NCBI RefSeq assembly: GCF_006517625.1 | Contig: NZ_VHQI01000001.1 | Location: 378,180 to 442,179 of the forward strand | DNA: 64,000 nt | DNA from: Mixta tenebrionis | Lineage (GTDB): Bacteria > Pseudomonadota > Gammaproteobacteria > Enterobacterales > Enterobacteriaceae | Reading direction: 5' to 3' | In this document: positions 53,371 through 63,051 of the stretch, one piece after another | How positions within the stretch are numbered: position 1 is the first letter of the stretch | Layout of the letters: each line of letters starts with the position of its first letter | Program-made: the position numbers and the translations under genes | The notes under the pieces: model-generated | What the model was told of the DNA's origin: nothing | The model's database searches: none | The model's input: only the letters and a program-made list of their open reading frames with translations

Positions 53371-55203
53371 CTAGTGTTTTAACGAGTAATAAATTTTCTC
53401 CGCCAGGGCGTGAGAAATGCCGGGAACTTTAGCGATCTCTTCAACCGAGGCGTTCATTAGCGGCTGCAGGCCGCCCATATATTTTAACAGCTGCTGACGG
53501 CGTTTCGGGCCCACGCCCTCAATGCTTTCCAGCGCGCTGGTATTTTTCACCTTTGCGCGCCGGTTACGATGCCCGGCGATAGCGTGGTTATGGGAATCGT
53601 CGCGGATATGTTGAATAACATGCAGCGCAGGCGAATCGGGCGGCATGGAAAATCCCTCGCCTTCCGGTTCTAAAAACAGCGTTTCCAGGCCCGCTTTACG
53701 ATCGCTGCCTTTCGCCACGCCCAGCAGTAACGGATGATCTTTATCCCAGCTGACGTTAAGCTCGGCAAAAACCTGTTTCGCCTGGGCCAGCTGCCCTTTC
53801 CCGCCGTCGATGATAATGACATCCGGCACCTTTTCCGGCTCCAGCTCTTTGCCGTAGCGCCGCCGCAGCACCTGATTCATCGCCGCGTAGTCATCACCGG
53901 GAGTAATGCCGGCAATATTATAGCGACGATATTCCGCTCGCAGCGGTCCGTTGCCGTCAAACACCACGCAGGAGGCCACCGTCTGCTCTCCCATAGTATG
54001 GCTGATGTCAAAACACTCCATGCGCTTAATCTGCGGCAGATCAAGCGCATCGGCCAACGCCGTAAGCCGCTGATGAATCGTCGACTGCTGAGTGAGTTTG
54101 GTGACCAGCGCCGTCGCCGCGTTGGTGCGCGCCAGCTTAAGATAGCGGGCGCGATCGCCGCGCGGTTTGCTTTGTATATGAATCTTACGTCCGGCCAGCT
54201 CGCTCAGCGATTCCGCCAGCAGCTCACGTTCCGGCAGGTTGAAATCAAGCAGAATCTCGCCCGGCAGCGTACGCGCCTCGCTCCCCTGCAGATAGAATTG
54301 CCCGACAAAGGTTTGCACGACTTCAGCCAGCTCGGTGCCGCCTGGAATTTTCGGAAAATAGCTGCGGCTGCCCAGCACCTTGCCCTGACGAATAAAAAGC
54401 ACGTGCAGACAGGCCATTCCGGCGTCATAAGCGACGCCGATAACGTCCAGATCGTCGCCCTGGTTAGAGACGAACTGTTTTTCCGTAACGCGGCGTACCG
54501 CCTGGATTTGATCGCGCAGGCGCGCCGCCTCTTCAAAGCGCAGCGCCTGACTGGCCTGCTCCATACGGCTGACCAGCATATTCAGCACCTGATCGTCTTT
54601 ACCGGAGAGAAACAGCCGGACATATTCCGTCTGCCGGGCATACTCCTCTTCGCTAACCAGTCCGGCCACGCACGGCCCCAGACAGCGGCCTATCTGATAT
54701 TGCAGGCAGGGACGTGAGCGATTGCGATAAACATTGTTTTCGCACTGGCGAACAGGGAAAATTTTCTGCAGCAGCGCCAGCGTTTCACGTACCGCATAAC
54801 CGTTAGGAAACGGGCCGAAATATTCGCCTTTCGCATGTTTGGCGCCGCGATGTATCGCCAGACGCGGATGCGGATCGGCGCTGAGAAAAATATAGGGGTA
54901 GGATTTATCGTCACGCAGCAGCACGTTGTAGCGGGGCTGATAGAGCTTAATGTAGTTATGCTCCAGCAGCAGCGCTTCGGTTTCGGTGTGCGTAACGGTG
55001 ACGTCGATATGATGAATATTGGCGACCAGCGCTTCGGTTTTGCGGCTGGCCAGATTGCTGCGGAAGTAGCTGCTGAGGCGCTTTTTCAGATCCTTCGCTT
55101 TGCCAACGTAAATTACCGTGCCGCCACTGTCATACATGCGATAAACGCCTGGCTGACTGGTGACGGTTTTCAGGAACGATTTTGCGTCAAAGACTTCACT
55201 CAC
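53371..55203 (-). CDS. uvrC: UvrABC excinuclease subunit C
   Basis: A 610-aa nucleotide-excision nuclease that makes both incisions around damage marked by UvrA/UvrB. Domains: N-terminal GIY-YIG nuclease ([20 protein letters not shown]), a cysteine-rich linker ([15 protein letters not shown]), UVR motif (about 205-240), the RNase H-like 5' nuclease ([29 protein letters not shown]) and a C-terminal double HhH ([13 protein letters not shown]). Its start overlaps uvrY by 8 bp, as in other enterics. Confidence 0.97.
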   Translation of the reverse strand: MSEVFDAKSFLKTVTSQPGVYRMYDSGGTVIYVGKAKDLKKRLSSYFRSNLASRKTEALVANIHHIDVTVTHTETEALLLEHNYIKLYQPRYNVLLRDDKSYPYIFLSADPHPRLAIHRGAKHAKGEYFGPFPNGYAVRETLALLQKIFPVRQCENNVYRNRSRPCLQYQIGRCLGPCVAGLVSEEEYARQTEYVRLFLSGKDDQVLNMLVSRMEQASQALRFEEAARLRDQIQAVRRVTEKQFVSNQGDDLDVIGVAYDAGMACLHVLFIRQGKVLGSRSYFPKIPGGTELAEVVQTFVGQFYLQGSEARTLPGEILLDFNLPERELLAESLSELAGRKIHIQSKPRGDRARYLKLARTNAATALVTKLTQQSTIHQRLTALADALDLPQIKRMECFDISHTMGEQTVASCVVFDGNGPLRAEYRRYNIAGITPGDDYAAMNQVLRRRYGKELEPEKVPDVIIIDGGKGQLAQAKQVFAELNVSWDKDHPLLLGVAKGSDRKAGLETLFLEPEGEGFSMPPDSPALHVIQHIRDDSHNHAIAGHRNRRAKVKNTSALESIEGVGPKRRQQLLKYMGGLQPLMNASVEEIAKVPGISHALAEKIYYSLKH

Positions 55204-55855
55204 TACTGATCAACGACTCCGCATTAAACAGGCCATGCCGGATGGCCAGATGCGTTAACTCTACGTCGCCACTGATATTCAGCTTGCTAAACATTCGGTA
55301 ACGGTAGCTGTTAACGGTTTTGGGGCTGAGATTCAGCTGTTCAGAAATATCCGTCACTTTCTGTCCCCGGGTAATCATCAGCATAATCTGCAATTCCCGT
55401 TCCGACAAACAGCTAAAGGGAGATTCACCCTTTTCAGGCTCAATCTGGCTTAGCGCCATCTGCTGCGCGATATCTGAAGCGATATAACGTTGCCCTGAAT
55501 GAACCGAACGAATGGCGTTGATCACTTCCTGCGGCGCGGCGCCTTTGCTGAGGTAGCCCGCGGCTCCGGCCTGCATAACTTTAGCCGGCAGCGGATTTTC
55601 CGTATGCACCGTCAACATGATAATTTTGGCATCCGGGTTGAAGCGCGCGATTTTACGCGTCGCTTCCAGGCCGCCAATCCCCGGCATGTTCATATCCATC
55701 AGGATGACATCGACCTGATTTGTTCGGCACCATTTTACCGCATCCTCACCGCAGCAGGCCTCACCGGCTACCTGAATACCTTTGATATCTTCCAGTATGC
55801 GACGAATCCCTGCGCGTACCAGTTCGTGGTCATCCACAAGAAGAATGCTAATCAA
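55196..55855 (-). CDS. uvrY: Response regulator UvrY
   Basis: A 219-aa NarL/FixJ-type regulator, partner of the BarA kinase, which switches on CsrB/CsrC sRNAs and so carbon storage and virulence circuits. The receiver domain has the acidic pocket DDHE and phospho-acceptor Asp54 (ILMDMNMPG); the LuxR-type HTH is at about 145-210 ([39 protein letters not shown] region). It is the first gene of uvrY-uvrC-pgsA. Confidence 0.96.
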   Translation of the reverse strand: MISILLVDDHELVRAGIRRILEDIKGIQVAGEACCGEDAVKWCRTNQVDVILMDMNMPGIGGLEATRKIARFNPDAKIIMLTVHTENPLPAKVMQAGAAGYLSKGAAPQEVINAIRSVHSGQRYIASDIAQQMALSQIEPEKGESPFSCLSERELQIMLMITRGQKVTDISEQLNLSPKTVNSYRYRMFSKLNISGDVELTHLAIRHGLFNAESLISSE

Positions 55856-56334
55856 AAGAGGATTTCTCCGGAATGGTAATGTTTATGGGCGACACTTTAA
55901 TTAAGCGCCTTAATGTTACTCTCTTTTGTGGTGGGTTTGAACATAATTCAGTGTTTTTTTAGGCGGGTAAATGGGTGTTTTCGCCCTGCTTTTATCCACT
56001 ATCTCGCTGAAAAGCTTTCAGTCATCCAGATAAGAAAAGGTTAAAAGAGTTAAAAATAAGCAAAAATTTTTTTAAATGACAAACCCTTTTCAGACAATGG
56101 GTTACAATAATAACTGGTTAGGCTACTTTTCCCAGCCATTAATTATTCTGTCGCCGCTTTTTAGTACAAAAAATAGCTTATCTGTTTAATTGGCCGCCCT
56201 GTTTGAGCGGATGATTTATTCTTCATCGAGCGGAACGTGGCGAGAAAGCGGTCTCATAATTTATGTTATACTTTTTCCGGATTGAATTTTGAGCAGCAGT
56301 TCTAATATTTGTGCAGCCTTATCAAGGAGAAACT
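55856..56334. other. Divergent intergenic region uvrY/yecF
   Basis: 479 bp, A/T-rich, without a gene. It must hold the uvrY promoter (minus) and the yecF promoter (plus); TATACT at 56267-56272 is a good -10 for yecF but I see no matching -35. A short dyad with CTGAAA / TTTCAG arms lies near 56006-56022. Confidence 0.5.
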
Positions 56335-56559
56335 ATGGGTCAGAACGACTTTACTACCTCAGAAGAAACCAAAAGCCTGGCGCATGAAGTAGCCTGCCTG
56401 AAAGCGCTGGTGACCATGATGTTGAAAAGTATGGGACAGGCGGATGCGGGAAAAGTGATCCTCAATATGGAACGGGTAATTGCGCAGCTGGATGACCCAC
56501 AGCAGGCGGAAGCGTTCAGCCAGACTATCGGCCAGATCAAAACGGCCTATCGCCGCTGA
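56335..56559 (+). CDS. yecF: YecF-family small protein (DUF2594)
   Basis: A 74-aa cytoplasmic helical protein of unknown function. ATG 56335 follows AAGGAG; the earlier in-frame codon is rejected. LAHEVACLKALVTMMLKSMGQADAGKVILNMER and the ending FSQTIGQIKTAYRR match E. coli YecF, which also lies between uvrY and sdiA. The stop is followed by a 9-bp hairpin (56591-56612) without a T run. Confidence 0.92.
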   Translation: MGQNDFTTSEETKSLAHEVACLKALVTMMLKSMGQADAGKVILNMERVIAQLDDPQQAEAFSQTIGQIKTAYRR

Positions 56560-56696
56560 TCCCGGCGCGCCGGTTCTTGCCGTGCGCTGACAGACGCCCG
56601 GACGGGCGTCTGATCGAGCGCGAATAAACGTAACCCGTGCGCAGGCCAGCGCCCCTTATTCAGACGCTGGCTAACTCTTGCGTGCCTGCCGCAGGC

Positions 56697-57317
56697 TTAG
56701 CGCCCGTGCGACTGCCAGTTAATAGAGACGCCAAGCGAAGGCAGCACTTCTTCAGGGCTAAAGCGGCGCGCGCCGCGATACTTTTCCGCCAGCCCCTGCT
56801 GCTTAACCGGAATTTTCACCGCGAACAGATTATCTTCCGACTGAATCAGCCCCGGCGTTAAGGGTTCAAACTCCACCCTGTGCTGCTCAAACATCTGCTC
56901 CAGCATCGGCGTGGCCGCGCTGACCAGAAACTCAATGCCAGACAATTCCGCCAGCTGAACCGCATGCCAGAGAATCGTTAACGGCAAATCGCCGTCTACA
57001 TCCAGCCGGGCAGAAAAACGAGACATTTCCCATACCATATCTTTGCGATCGAAAGGTACGCTGACTCCCTCGATATTGCCTGGCTCCTGCCACTGCATCA
57101 GACGGGCGCAGCCGCAGATGCCGAAACGTACATGCCAGGCGATAAGCCAGGTGACGTCAGAACGGTCAAAGCGATCGTACTCTTGCCCAGGCGTGCTGAG
57201 CCGGGAAGGAATGGACCAGCCTTCACCACGAGCGAATACGCTGTAACGGTAACTGCCCAATTCAGCCAATAACGAGGATGGCATATCCTTTAGCTGGGTT
57301 TGGATAATCTTCATCAT
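56697..57317 (-). CDS. LuxI-family acyl-homoserine lactone synthase
   Basis: A 206-aa AHL synthase. The invariant residues fall at canonical positions: Arg24, Phe28, Trp34, Asp48, Arg72, Glu97 and Arg100 (WEMSRFSA). It makes an AHL from S-adenosylmethionine and acyl-ACP; the acyl length cannot be told with confidence. ATG 57317 follows GGGGAA; a longer frame to 57395 reads through the promoter region and is rejected. It is 124 bp downstream of the sdiA-like receptor on the same strand, and a lux-box-like dyad lies between them. Similar to PhzI/ExpI of Pantoea and Erwinia. Confidence 0.93.
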   Translation of the reverse strand: MMKIIQTQLKDMPSSLLAELGSYRYSVFARGEGWSIPSRLSTPGQEYDRFDRSDVTWLIAWHVRFGICGCARLMQWQEPGNIEGVSVPFDRKDMVWEMSRFSARLDVDGDLPLTILWHAVQLAELSGIEFLVSAATPMLEQMFEQHRVEFEPLTPGLIQSEDNLFAVKIPVKQQGLAEKYRGARRFSPEEVLPSLGVSINWQSHGR

Positions 57318-57411
57318 GTTCCCCTGTCGCACTCCCTCGTTTAAGCCGTATACACGGCGTTTACCCAGCTGATACCCCGGCCGAAGGGTAGACAACTGGT
57401 TAACCTTATGA

Positions 57412-57431
57412 AACTACTAAATTTAGCAGTT
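57412..57431. promoter_or_regulatory. lux-box-like dyad upstream of luxI
   Basis: A 20-bp dyad with half-sites AACTGCTAAA and AACTACTAAA (9 of 10 positions symmetric), 95 bp before the luxI start and 10 bp after the sdiA-like stop. TTTCAT-17 bp-TACCCT lies at its edge, which would place the dyad near -42 as in classical lux promoters. Binding by the SdiA-like receptor is inferred. Confidence 0.6.
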
Positions 57432-57441
57432 GCAATCCCTT

Positions 57442-58164
57442 TTACAGCAATCCCATTGCGGCCGCATAGCTGGCTACCTGCGTTTTGTTGGGCGCGTTAA
57501 AACGCTTTTGCAGATTTTTTTGGTGAAAATTTACCGTATAGGGCGAGATGGAAAGTATCAACGAAATTTCGGCTGCCGTTTTCCCTTCCGCCGTCCATTT
57601 TAAAATTTCCAGTTCGCGCGAGCTCAGCGTTATATCCAGGAGCCGCATCGAGATATCATCCAGGCGAAGCAGCGTTTGCAACGCCAGATCCAAAAGATAC
57701 TGTAGACCCAACTGCTGCTCAGGCAGCAATTTCAGCATATTTACTGCTTTTTTAGACGCTACTGATAATATACCTGTTGCACGATTAGATGCCATCAACG
57801 AACAGGAAAAACCTGAAGACAATCCATACTCTTTTGCCTCGCGCCAGAATATTTCATCTCCCTTAGCCGCGCCCTCTCCCCAGGCGATAAATTTTCCTGG
57901 CGGCGGCACGTTACGTAAAACCGGATCGACAGCATAATAATTTTCATTATCGTACCGCGTTAACCAGCGTCGGGGATAAGTAGTGAAAAGGAAGGTTCTG
58001 GGACGGGTAAAAGGTACCGGATGACGGATGAATAAAGCAAAGTGATCCAGCCCCAGCGCCTCAATCCGCTGTTGCAGAGCCTGGGTTAACTCTTCAGGAT
58101 TATTGAGTAAAAAAAACTGCGCCTCGACCTCTCTGCGCCAGGCAAAGTAATCATCGAACGTCAT
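57442..58164 (-). CDS. sdiA: SdiA-type LuxR quorum-sensing regulator
   Basis: A 240-aa receptor, the same length as E. coli SdiA. N-terminal AHL-binding domain (FALFIRHPVPFTRP, RYDNENYYAVDPVL with the conserved Trp/Tyr/Asp pocket) and C-terminal LuxR HTH (LSSRELEILKWTAEGKTAAEISLILSISPYTVNFHQKN region). ATG 58164 with GAGG upstream; TTG 58167 is an alternative. It lies at the sdiA locus (uvrY-yecF-sdiA). In E. coli SdiA is an orphan; here a synthase gene is next to it, giving a complete circuit. Confidence 0.94.
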   Translation of the reverse strand: MTFDDYFAWRREVEAQFFLLNNPEELTQALQQRIEALGLDHFALFIRHPVPFTRPRTFLFTTYPRRWLTRYDNENYYAVDPVLRNVPPPGKFIAWGEGAAKGDEIFWREAKEYGLSSGFSCSLMASNRATGILSVASKKAVNMLKLLPEQQLGLQYLLDLALQTLLRLDDISMRLLDITLSSRELEILKWTAEGKTAAEISLILSISPYTVNFHQKNLQKRFNAPNKTQVASYAAAMGLL

Positions 58165-58785
58165 CAAAGCCTCGCCGGTGCGCGCTGCCCGCTCGCGCCG
58201 TGGATTAAGTCAAACTGCCACTGAAGTAACAAAAAATTAAATGCTCACGAAAAATTATTTTAATTATATTGTCGCTGGTGTTGTTGATAACCCCTTGCTG
58301 CATTTCTAAACCGTTAAGCGGATGTAATCTTATTGCTCTACAGCTACGCCGATTAAATCCTTGTAATTTCGTCATGTTATTTTCGTTAAAAATTGGTTCC
58401 CTGGCATTGCGATTGCCAGGTTAAATAATAAGATTTTTCTGAAAATTATTCAATGTTATTGCACTCTTAGCAGAATAACTTTTGTTATCCATAACCAGTT
58501 ATGATGTAGGTGTCGCCGGACCTTTGGCTGAATAATTGATTTAACGACGTTAGCGTGAAAAAAACATATCATTGAAGCTAATAGATATTAACGACTGATG
58601 GTATTGATATGGTTATCGAATTAACCATTAACTTTATCGTTAATAAGATAATCAATTGGTTATTATAATTTATATTATAAATGGCTGACGGCGCTATTAG
58701 CGCTAGCTCCCGTCGCTATGAGCGAATAATTTTGCCGCTATCTGACTGAAATATCAGCGTCCCGGCCTGCTGCCATTGCTGTAAA
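58165..58785. other. A/T-rich region upstream of sdiA
   Basis: About 620 bp with no gene that I can support. It should carry the sdiA promoter on the minus strand. The stretch 58560-58680 is extremely A/T-rich with TTAA and TTATAA words, the sort of DNA bound by H-NS. A small GCGCTA-T-TAGCGC palindrome at about 58690-58702 may end the extensin-like gene. Confidence 0.5.
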
Positions 58786-59481
58786 TCAGCGGCATAAACG
58801 ATAGCCCCGCATTCCGAAATGAAAATGGGTGGCGTGCGCTGCGTTATAATCAGGTCCCAGAGCATTACCAAACCAGCTGCAGCCATCGCTGAACCACTGC
58901 CGCAGCAGCGCGGACTTTTCTCCTGCTCCCTGCCAGTCTCGTTCAACGCTGAGGCGCGTACCATTCGCCAGGCGAAAAGCGGTAACGTCCCACGCATCGG
59001 CCGCGGCATGCTCGCTTAAACGCCCTGTAGCACGGTGATAAATATTGCGGCAGGCGTAGCTTCCGACATGATCGATTTGCGTTAGCGATGAACGCTCTGG
59101 GCTGAGCAGCGCGCTTTTCCGCGCCTGGATAACAAACATCGTGCTACTCACCGCCAGCGGACAGCTGGCCAGAAAACTACTGCTGAGTTTGACTTTGGCG
59201 AAGCGCTGAATGCGAACCGGCCTGGTCAGCGGGCAAGCGCCGGTTACCGCGGGCGGCTGGGTAAAATCAACCCATCCCGCTTCCCTTGCCTGTTTCAGTA
59301 CCTGCAGACAGGCATCAGCATCGCCTTTTAACCGCTGTAATTTATACTGCGTGACCGGCCCCGGCGCATCGGTAACCTTAAGAGGCGTAAAGGGGTTCCA
59401 GTGAGGCGGCAAATGTCGCTGCAGCCAGGGAAGAGCCGCCAGCGCGCCCAGTATCAGTAACAACAGCACCGCAATCCCCTT
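58786..59481 (-). CDS. Extensin-like C-terminal domain protein
   Basis: A 231-aa envelope protein: one N-terminal membrane anchor (GIAVLLLLILGALAALPWL), then the extensin-like C domain with C-x-LTRPVRIQRFAKVKLSSSF, FVIQARK..., SEHAAADAWDVTAFRLANG and the closing HATHFHFGMRGYRLCR. The paired His and conserved Cys suggest a metallopeptidase-like fold related to D-Ala-D-Ala peptidases, but activity is unproven. I favour GTG 59481 (G-rich ribosome site 6 bp before) over a TTG start at 59544. It is a solitary gene, divergent from cycA. Confidence 0.8.
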   Translation of the reverse strand, partial: KGIAVLLLLILGALAALPWLQRHLPPHWNPFTPLKVTDAPGPVTQYKLQRLKGDADACLQVLKQAREAGWVDFTQPPAVTGACPLTRPVRIQRFAKVKLSSSFLASCPLAVSSTMFVIQARKSALLSPERSSLTQIDHVGSYACRNIYHRATGRLSEHAAADAWDVTAFRLANGTRLSVERDWQGAGEKSALLRQWFSDGCSWFGNALGPDYNAAHATHFHFGMRGYRLCR

Positions 59482-59779
59482 CACCCAGCCCCCCTGTGAG
59501 ATGCCGCTGCGATAATACAGCAAGTGTAGCTGCCGGGAGGACAAACGGCATAAAAGCGGTCACTTTTGGCTCTTATCCGCGCAATGCTGCATAAAAGTTG
59601 CACCATTGAAACAAATGTAAATAAATGATGCCAGCCGCAGACGCAATATCCTGTAGGATTGGCAAAAATCATTAGCTGTTAATCCGCTTATTACACTATC
59701 TTATGCCAACTTACCTGACGGTAAGAACGAAAAATATCGGCCAGCAGAGCCGCACAACATCACAGACAGGAACCACCTC

Positions 59780-61174
59780 ATGGTAGATCAAACTAAAGAT
59801 ACGCTGCAAAGCGCAGAAAACCCGGATAAGCTCCGACGGAGCCTGCATAATCGTCATATTCAGCTGATTGCCATCGGCGGCGCCATCGGTACCGGCCTGT
59901 TTATGGGATCCGGCAAGACCATCAGCCTGGCGGGCCCTTCGATCATTTTCGTTTATATGATCATCGGCTTTATGCTGTTTTTCGTAATGCGGGCAATGGG
60001 AGAGTTACTGCTTTCCAATCTTGAATATAAATCTTTCAGCGATTTCGCCGCAGACCTGTTAGGCCCCTGGGCTGGCTATTTTACCGGCTGGACCTACTGG
60101 TTCTGCTGGGTAGTGACCGGCATCGCCGATATTGTCGCCATCAGCTCCTATTTTCAGCTCTGGTTTCCCGACTTCTCTATCTGGATGAGCGCCCTGCTTT
60201 GCGTAGTGGTGTTCCTGGCGCTGAATATCCTGACGGTTAAGCTGTTTGGCGAAATGGAGTTCTGGTTCGCCATCATCAAAATCGTGGCGATTGTCGCGCT
60301 GATCGTCACCGGCGTGGTGCTGGTTGCGCTGCACTACCCTTCTCCCGGCGGCGGCCACGCTGCGCTATCCAATATCTGGAGCTATGGCGGCATGTTCCCG
60401 CAGGGCGTAAGCGGCTTTTTCGCCGGTTTCCAGATTGCTGTTTTCGCCTTTGTAGGGATTGAGCTGGTCGGCACCGCAGCGGCGGAAACCCACGATCCCC
60501 ATAAGGTGCTGCCGCGCGCCATTAACGCCATTCCGCTGCGCGTCATTATGTTTTATGTGCTGGCGCTGATGGTGATTATGGCTGTGACGCCCTGGAACAG
60601 CGTAGTAGCCGATCGCAGCCCCTTCGTCGCCATGTTTATGATGATTGGACTGCCCGCGGCGGCCAGTATCGTAAACTTCGTGGTGCTCACCTCGGCGGCG
60701 TCTTCCGCTAACAGCGGTATTTTCTCCACCAGCCGCATGCTCTACGGCCTGTCGGAACAGGGCGTGGCGCACCGTACCTTTGGACGCCTTTCCGCGCGCG
60801 CGGTGCCAACGTCAGGGCTGTTCTTCTCCTGCTTCTGCCTGCTGGTGGGCGTCGCGTTGATTTACCTGATTCCAAACGTGATGACGGTGTTTACCATGGT
60901 AACTACCGTATCAGCTATTCTGTTTATGTTCGTCTGGACGATCATTCTCTGCTCTTACCTGGCATACCGTAAGAAGCATCCGCAACGCCATCAGAACTCC
61001 AGCTTTAAAATGCCGCTGGGCAAGCTGATGTGCTGGGTCTGCATGGCGTTTTTCGCCTTTGTGATCGTGCTGCTGACGCTGCAGGAAGATACGCGTAACG
61101 CGCTGATGGTAACGCCGCTATGGTTTATCCTGCTGGGCTGCGGCTGGTGGATACGCAGCCGTAAAGCGGCCTGA
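59780..61174 (+). CDS. cycA: D-serine/D-alanine/glycine transporter
   Basis: A 464-aa APC-family permease with 12 spans. NRHIQLIAIGGAIGTGLFMGSG, GYFTGWTYWFCWVVTGIAD, AGFQIAVFAFVGIELVGTAAAETHDP and SAASSANSGIFSTSRML are nearly identical to E. coli CycA, which imports glycine, D-Ala, D-Ser and cycloserine by proton symport. Related APC carriers differ in these blocks, so the assignment is good. In E. coli cycA is at another locus and is silenced by the sRNA GcvB. Confidence 0.92.
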   Translation: MVDQTKDTLQSAENPDKLRRSLHNRHIQLIAIGGAIGTGLFMGSGKTISLAGPSIIFVYMIIGFMLFFVMRAMGELLLSNLEYKSFSDFAADLLGPWAGYFTGWTYWFCWVVTGIADIVAISSYFQLWFPDFSIWMSALLCVVVFLALNILTVKLFGEMEFWFAIIKIVAIVALIVTGVVLVALHYPSPGGGHAALSNIWSYGGMFPQGVSGFFAGFQIAVFAFVGIELVGTAAAETHDPHKVLPRAINAIPLRVIMFYVLALMVIMAVTPWNSVVADRSPFVAMFMMIGLPAAASIVNFVVLTSAASSANSGIFSTSRMLYGLSEQGVAHRTFGRLSARAVPTSGLFFSCFCLLVGVALIYLIPNVMTVFTMVTTVSAILFMFVWTIILCSYLAYRKKHPQRHQNSSFKMPLGKLMCWVCMAFFAFVIVLLTLQEDTRNALMVTPLWFILLGCGWWIRSRKAA

Positions 61175-61181
61175 TAACCTT

Positions 61182-61209
61182 AAGGGCGAACAACCGTTCG
61201 CCCTTTTTT
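61182..61209. terminator. Bidirectional terminator after cycA
   Basis: Perfect 10-bp stem AAGGGCGAAC / GTTCGCCCTT with a 4-nt loop and T6, serving cycA and the converging YdjM-type gene. Confidence 0.85.
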
Positions 61210-62173
61210 ACAGCCGCTGTCGCAGCTGCTGCCACGTCTGTGCTAATGACGGTCGCCCGTAAGGCAGACGTGACGGATGTCTGGCGCGCGCCTGCGGCGT
61301 GCCCAGGTCGAAAGTAAAGATGAAATCAGGCGCTTCGCCCATACGCAAATCCTCAATCAGCAGATGGCCGCCACGCTGCCGCATGGCGAAAAAGCCGTGG
61401 CTGAACCAGGCGACTCTTGCCACCGCCCAATCCCCCTGCCAGCGCTGGAAAAACGCTTTGCCGCGATGGGTGGCGGTCAGCTGCAGCGGCCGCCGCGGCG
61501 ATAACAACGACCAGTAGCCCTCGTAATAATTATCCGGCGTAACCGCCACAATTCGCCACACCAGGGTGTTAAACGCGGTGGGCGTTACCAGCAGCTTCGC
61601 CTCGCTATTCACGCGTTGCGCCACCTGCGGCGCCACCTGCTGTGTGGCGATAAGCTGCGCCGCCATGCTCCAGAGCAAATAGAGAGAGCTGAGCGCCAGC
61701 CCGGCGCGATTCCAGCGCGGCGCCTGACGCCAGAGCGCCGCTATCAGGCCGATAATCAGCGGCAGCGTATAGAGCGGATCAATAATATAGATGCTGCCGA
61801 TGGCCCAGGGATAATCGGTAAACGGCAGCCCCAGCTGCGTGCCATATACCGTCATCAGATCGAGCAGCGGATGGGTAATCAGTGCCAGCCAGACGGCCGG
61901 CCACCAGCGTACCCACTGATATTTTTGCTGCAGCGCGCCGGCGATAAGCCAGGCCAGCAGCGGCGAAAACAGCGTCAGCCAGACCAGCGCATGGCTTTCA
62001 GTACGATGCAGCGTCATATTGCGTATCGCATCGCCATGATCGAGGAAGACATCCAGATCGGGCAGCGTACCGCAACACGCGCCTGCCAGCGCTGACTGCC
62101 AGAGCGGCGCCCGCCGCCCCATCGCCGCCATGCTGACCGCCGCGCCAAGCGCCAGCTGTGAGACAGAATCCAT
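61208..62173 (-). CDS. YdjM/DUF457-family membrane metal-dependent hydrolase
   Basis: A 321-aa inner-membrane protein of the YdjM family (predicted metal-dependent, phosphatase-like hydrolases). Its family motifs are SQLALGAAVSMAAMG, GACCGTLPDLDVFLDHGDAIRNMTLHRTESHALV and TYPLLDLM-like THPLLDLMTVYGTQ. The Asp/His-rich loops would hold metal near the membrane. It has about six spans and a soluble C-terminal domain of unknown role. Substrate unknown. Confidence 0.85.
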   Translation of the reverse strand: MDSVSQLALGAAVSMAAMGRRAPLWQSALAGACCGTLPDLDVFLDHGDAIRNMTLHRTESHALVWLTLFSPLLAWLIAGALQQKYQWVRWWPAVWLALITHPLLDLMTVYGTQLGLPFTDYPWAIGSIYIIDPLYTLPLIIGLIAALWRQAPRWNRAGLALSSLYLLWSMAAQLIATQQVAPQVAQRVNSEAKLLVTPTAFNTLVWRIVAVTPDNYYEGYWSLLSPRRPLQLTATHRGKAFFQRWQGDWAVARVAWFSHGFFAMRQRGGHLLIEDLRMGEAPDFIFTFDLGTPQARARHPSRLPYGRPSLAQTWQQLRQRL

Positions 62174-62251
62174 ACATGCTCCTGCGTTGCAACCTAACGC
62201 TATAAGCCTGGCGCAATTCTGCTGTGGCGAAGGTAAAGTTTCTCGCCCCGG

Positions 62252-62878
62252 TTAACGCATGCGGATACCTTCAATCACCATATGCTGTACGTTAGCCACG
62301 GTTTGCGCAAAAAACGCCGCATCATGCAGGGTATAACCGCTCACCGCCGCAACCTGCACGGCAAAATCGGCATAGTGCTGAGTAGTGGCCCACAGCATAA
62401 ATACCAGATGCTGCGGCGCTACCGGCGCCAGTCGCTTTTGCGCAATCCAGTTTTCAATCACGCGCGATTTATTATCAATCAGCTGCTTCAGATCGCCCTC
62501 CAGCTCCGCCTTCAGTAGCGGCGCGCCCTGCAACATTTCCAGGCAGAAGAGCCGCGAGGCCTGGGGGTGATCGCGTGAAACCTCCAGTTTCAGCTGAATA
62601 TAGTGACGAATCGCCTCCAGCGGATCCTGATCCGCACGCAGCGCGCGCAACGGCGCCAGCCAGACGTCGAGGATATCTTTCAGCACCGCGATATAAAGCG
62701 CTTCTTTTGATGGAAAATAGTAAAGCAGGTTGGTTTTCGATATTCCGGCTCGTTCGGCTACCCGATCGAGACGGGTGCCGTGCATACCAAATTGTGAAAA
62801 ATATTCCAGCGCCGCCGCCAGAATAGCGGAGCGCTTTGCCGCCGCGCGCGAATGTCGTGTTGAAGCCTGATCTACCAC
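62252..62878 (-). CDS. rutR: TetR-family regulator RutR
   Basis: A 208-aa repressor very close to E. coli RutR: HTH at about 15-62 (KRSAILAAALEYFSQFGMHGTRLDRVAERAGISKTNLLYYF is its region), then KLEVSRDHPQASRLFCLEML and LVFMLWATTQHYADFAVQV of the uracil/thymine-binding domain. RutR represses the rut pyrimidine-degradation operon and tunes carAB. No rutABCDEFG genes lie in this window on either side. Confidence 0.92.
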   Translation of the reverse strand: MVDQASTRHSRAAAKRSAILAAALEYFSQFGMHGTRLDRVAERAGISKTNLLYYFPSKEALYIAVLKDILDVWLAPLRALRADQDPLEAIRHYIQLKLEVSRDHPQASRLFCLEMLQGAPLLKAELEGDLKQLIDNKSRVIENWIAQKRLAPVAPQHLVFMLWATTQHYADFAVQVAAVSGYTLHDAAFFAQTVANVQHMVIEGIRMR

Positions 62879-63051
62879 GTTTCCCCGGTTCCTTTCTGAA
62901 AATGCACGCGCTTTATGTTAACAAAAAAGCGCTGGTGCGGCCGCAGCCCGCTGCGCGACTGGCTGATGTTTATCCCCCACACGGCTATTATCACCTGACG
63001 TCGATGAGAAGTTTATCCGGCTCGCTCTTTATCTGCGCACGCCGTCTGCGG

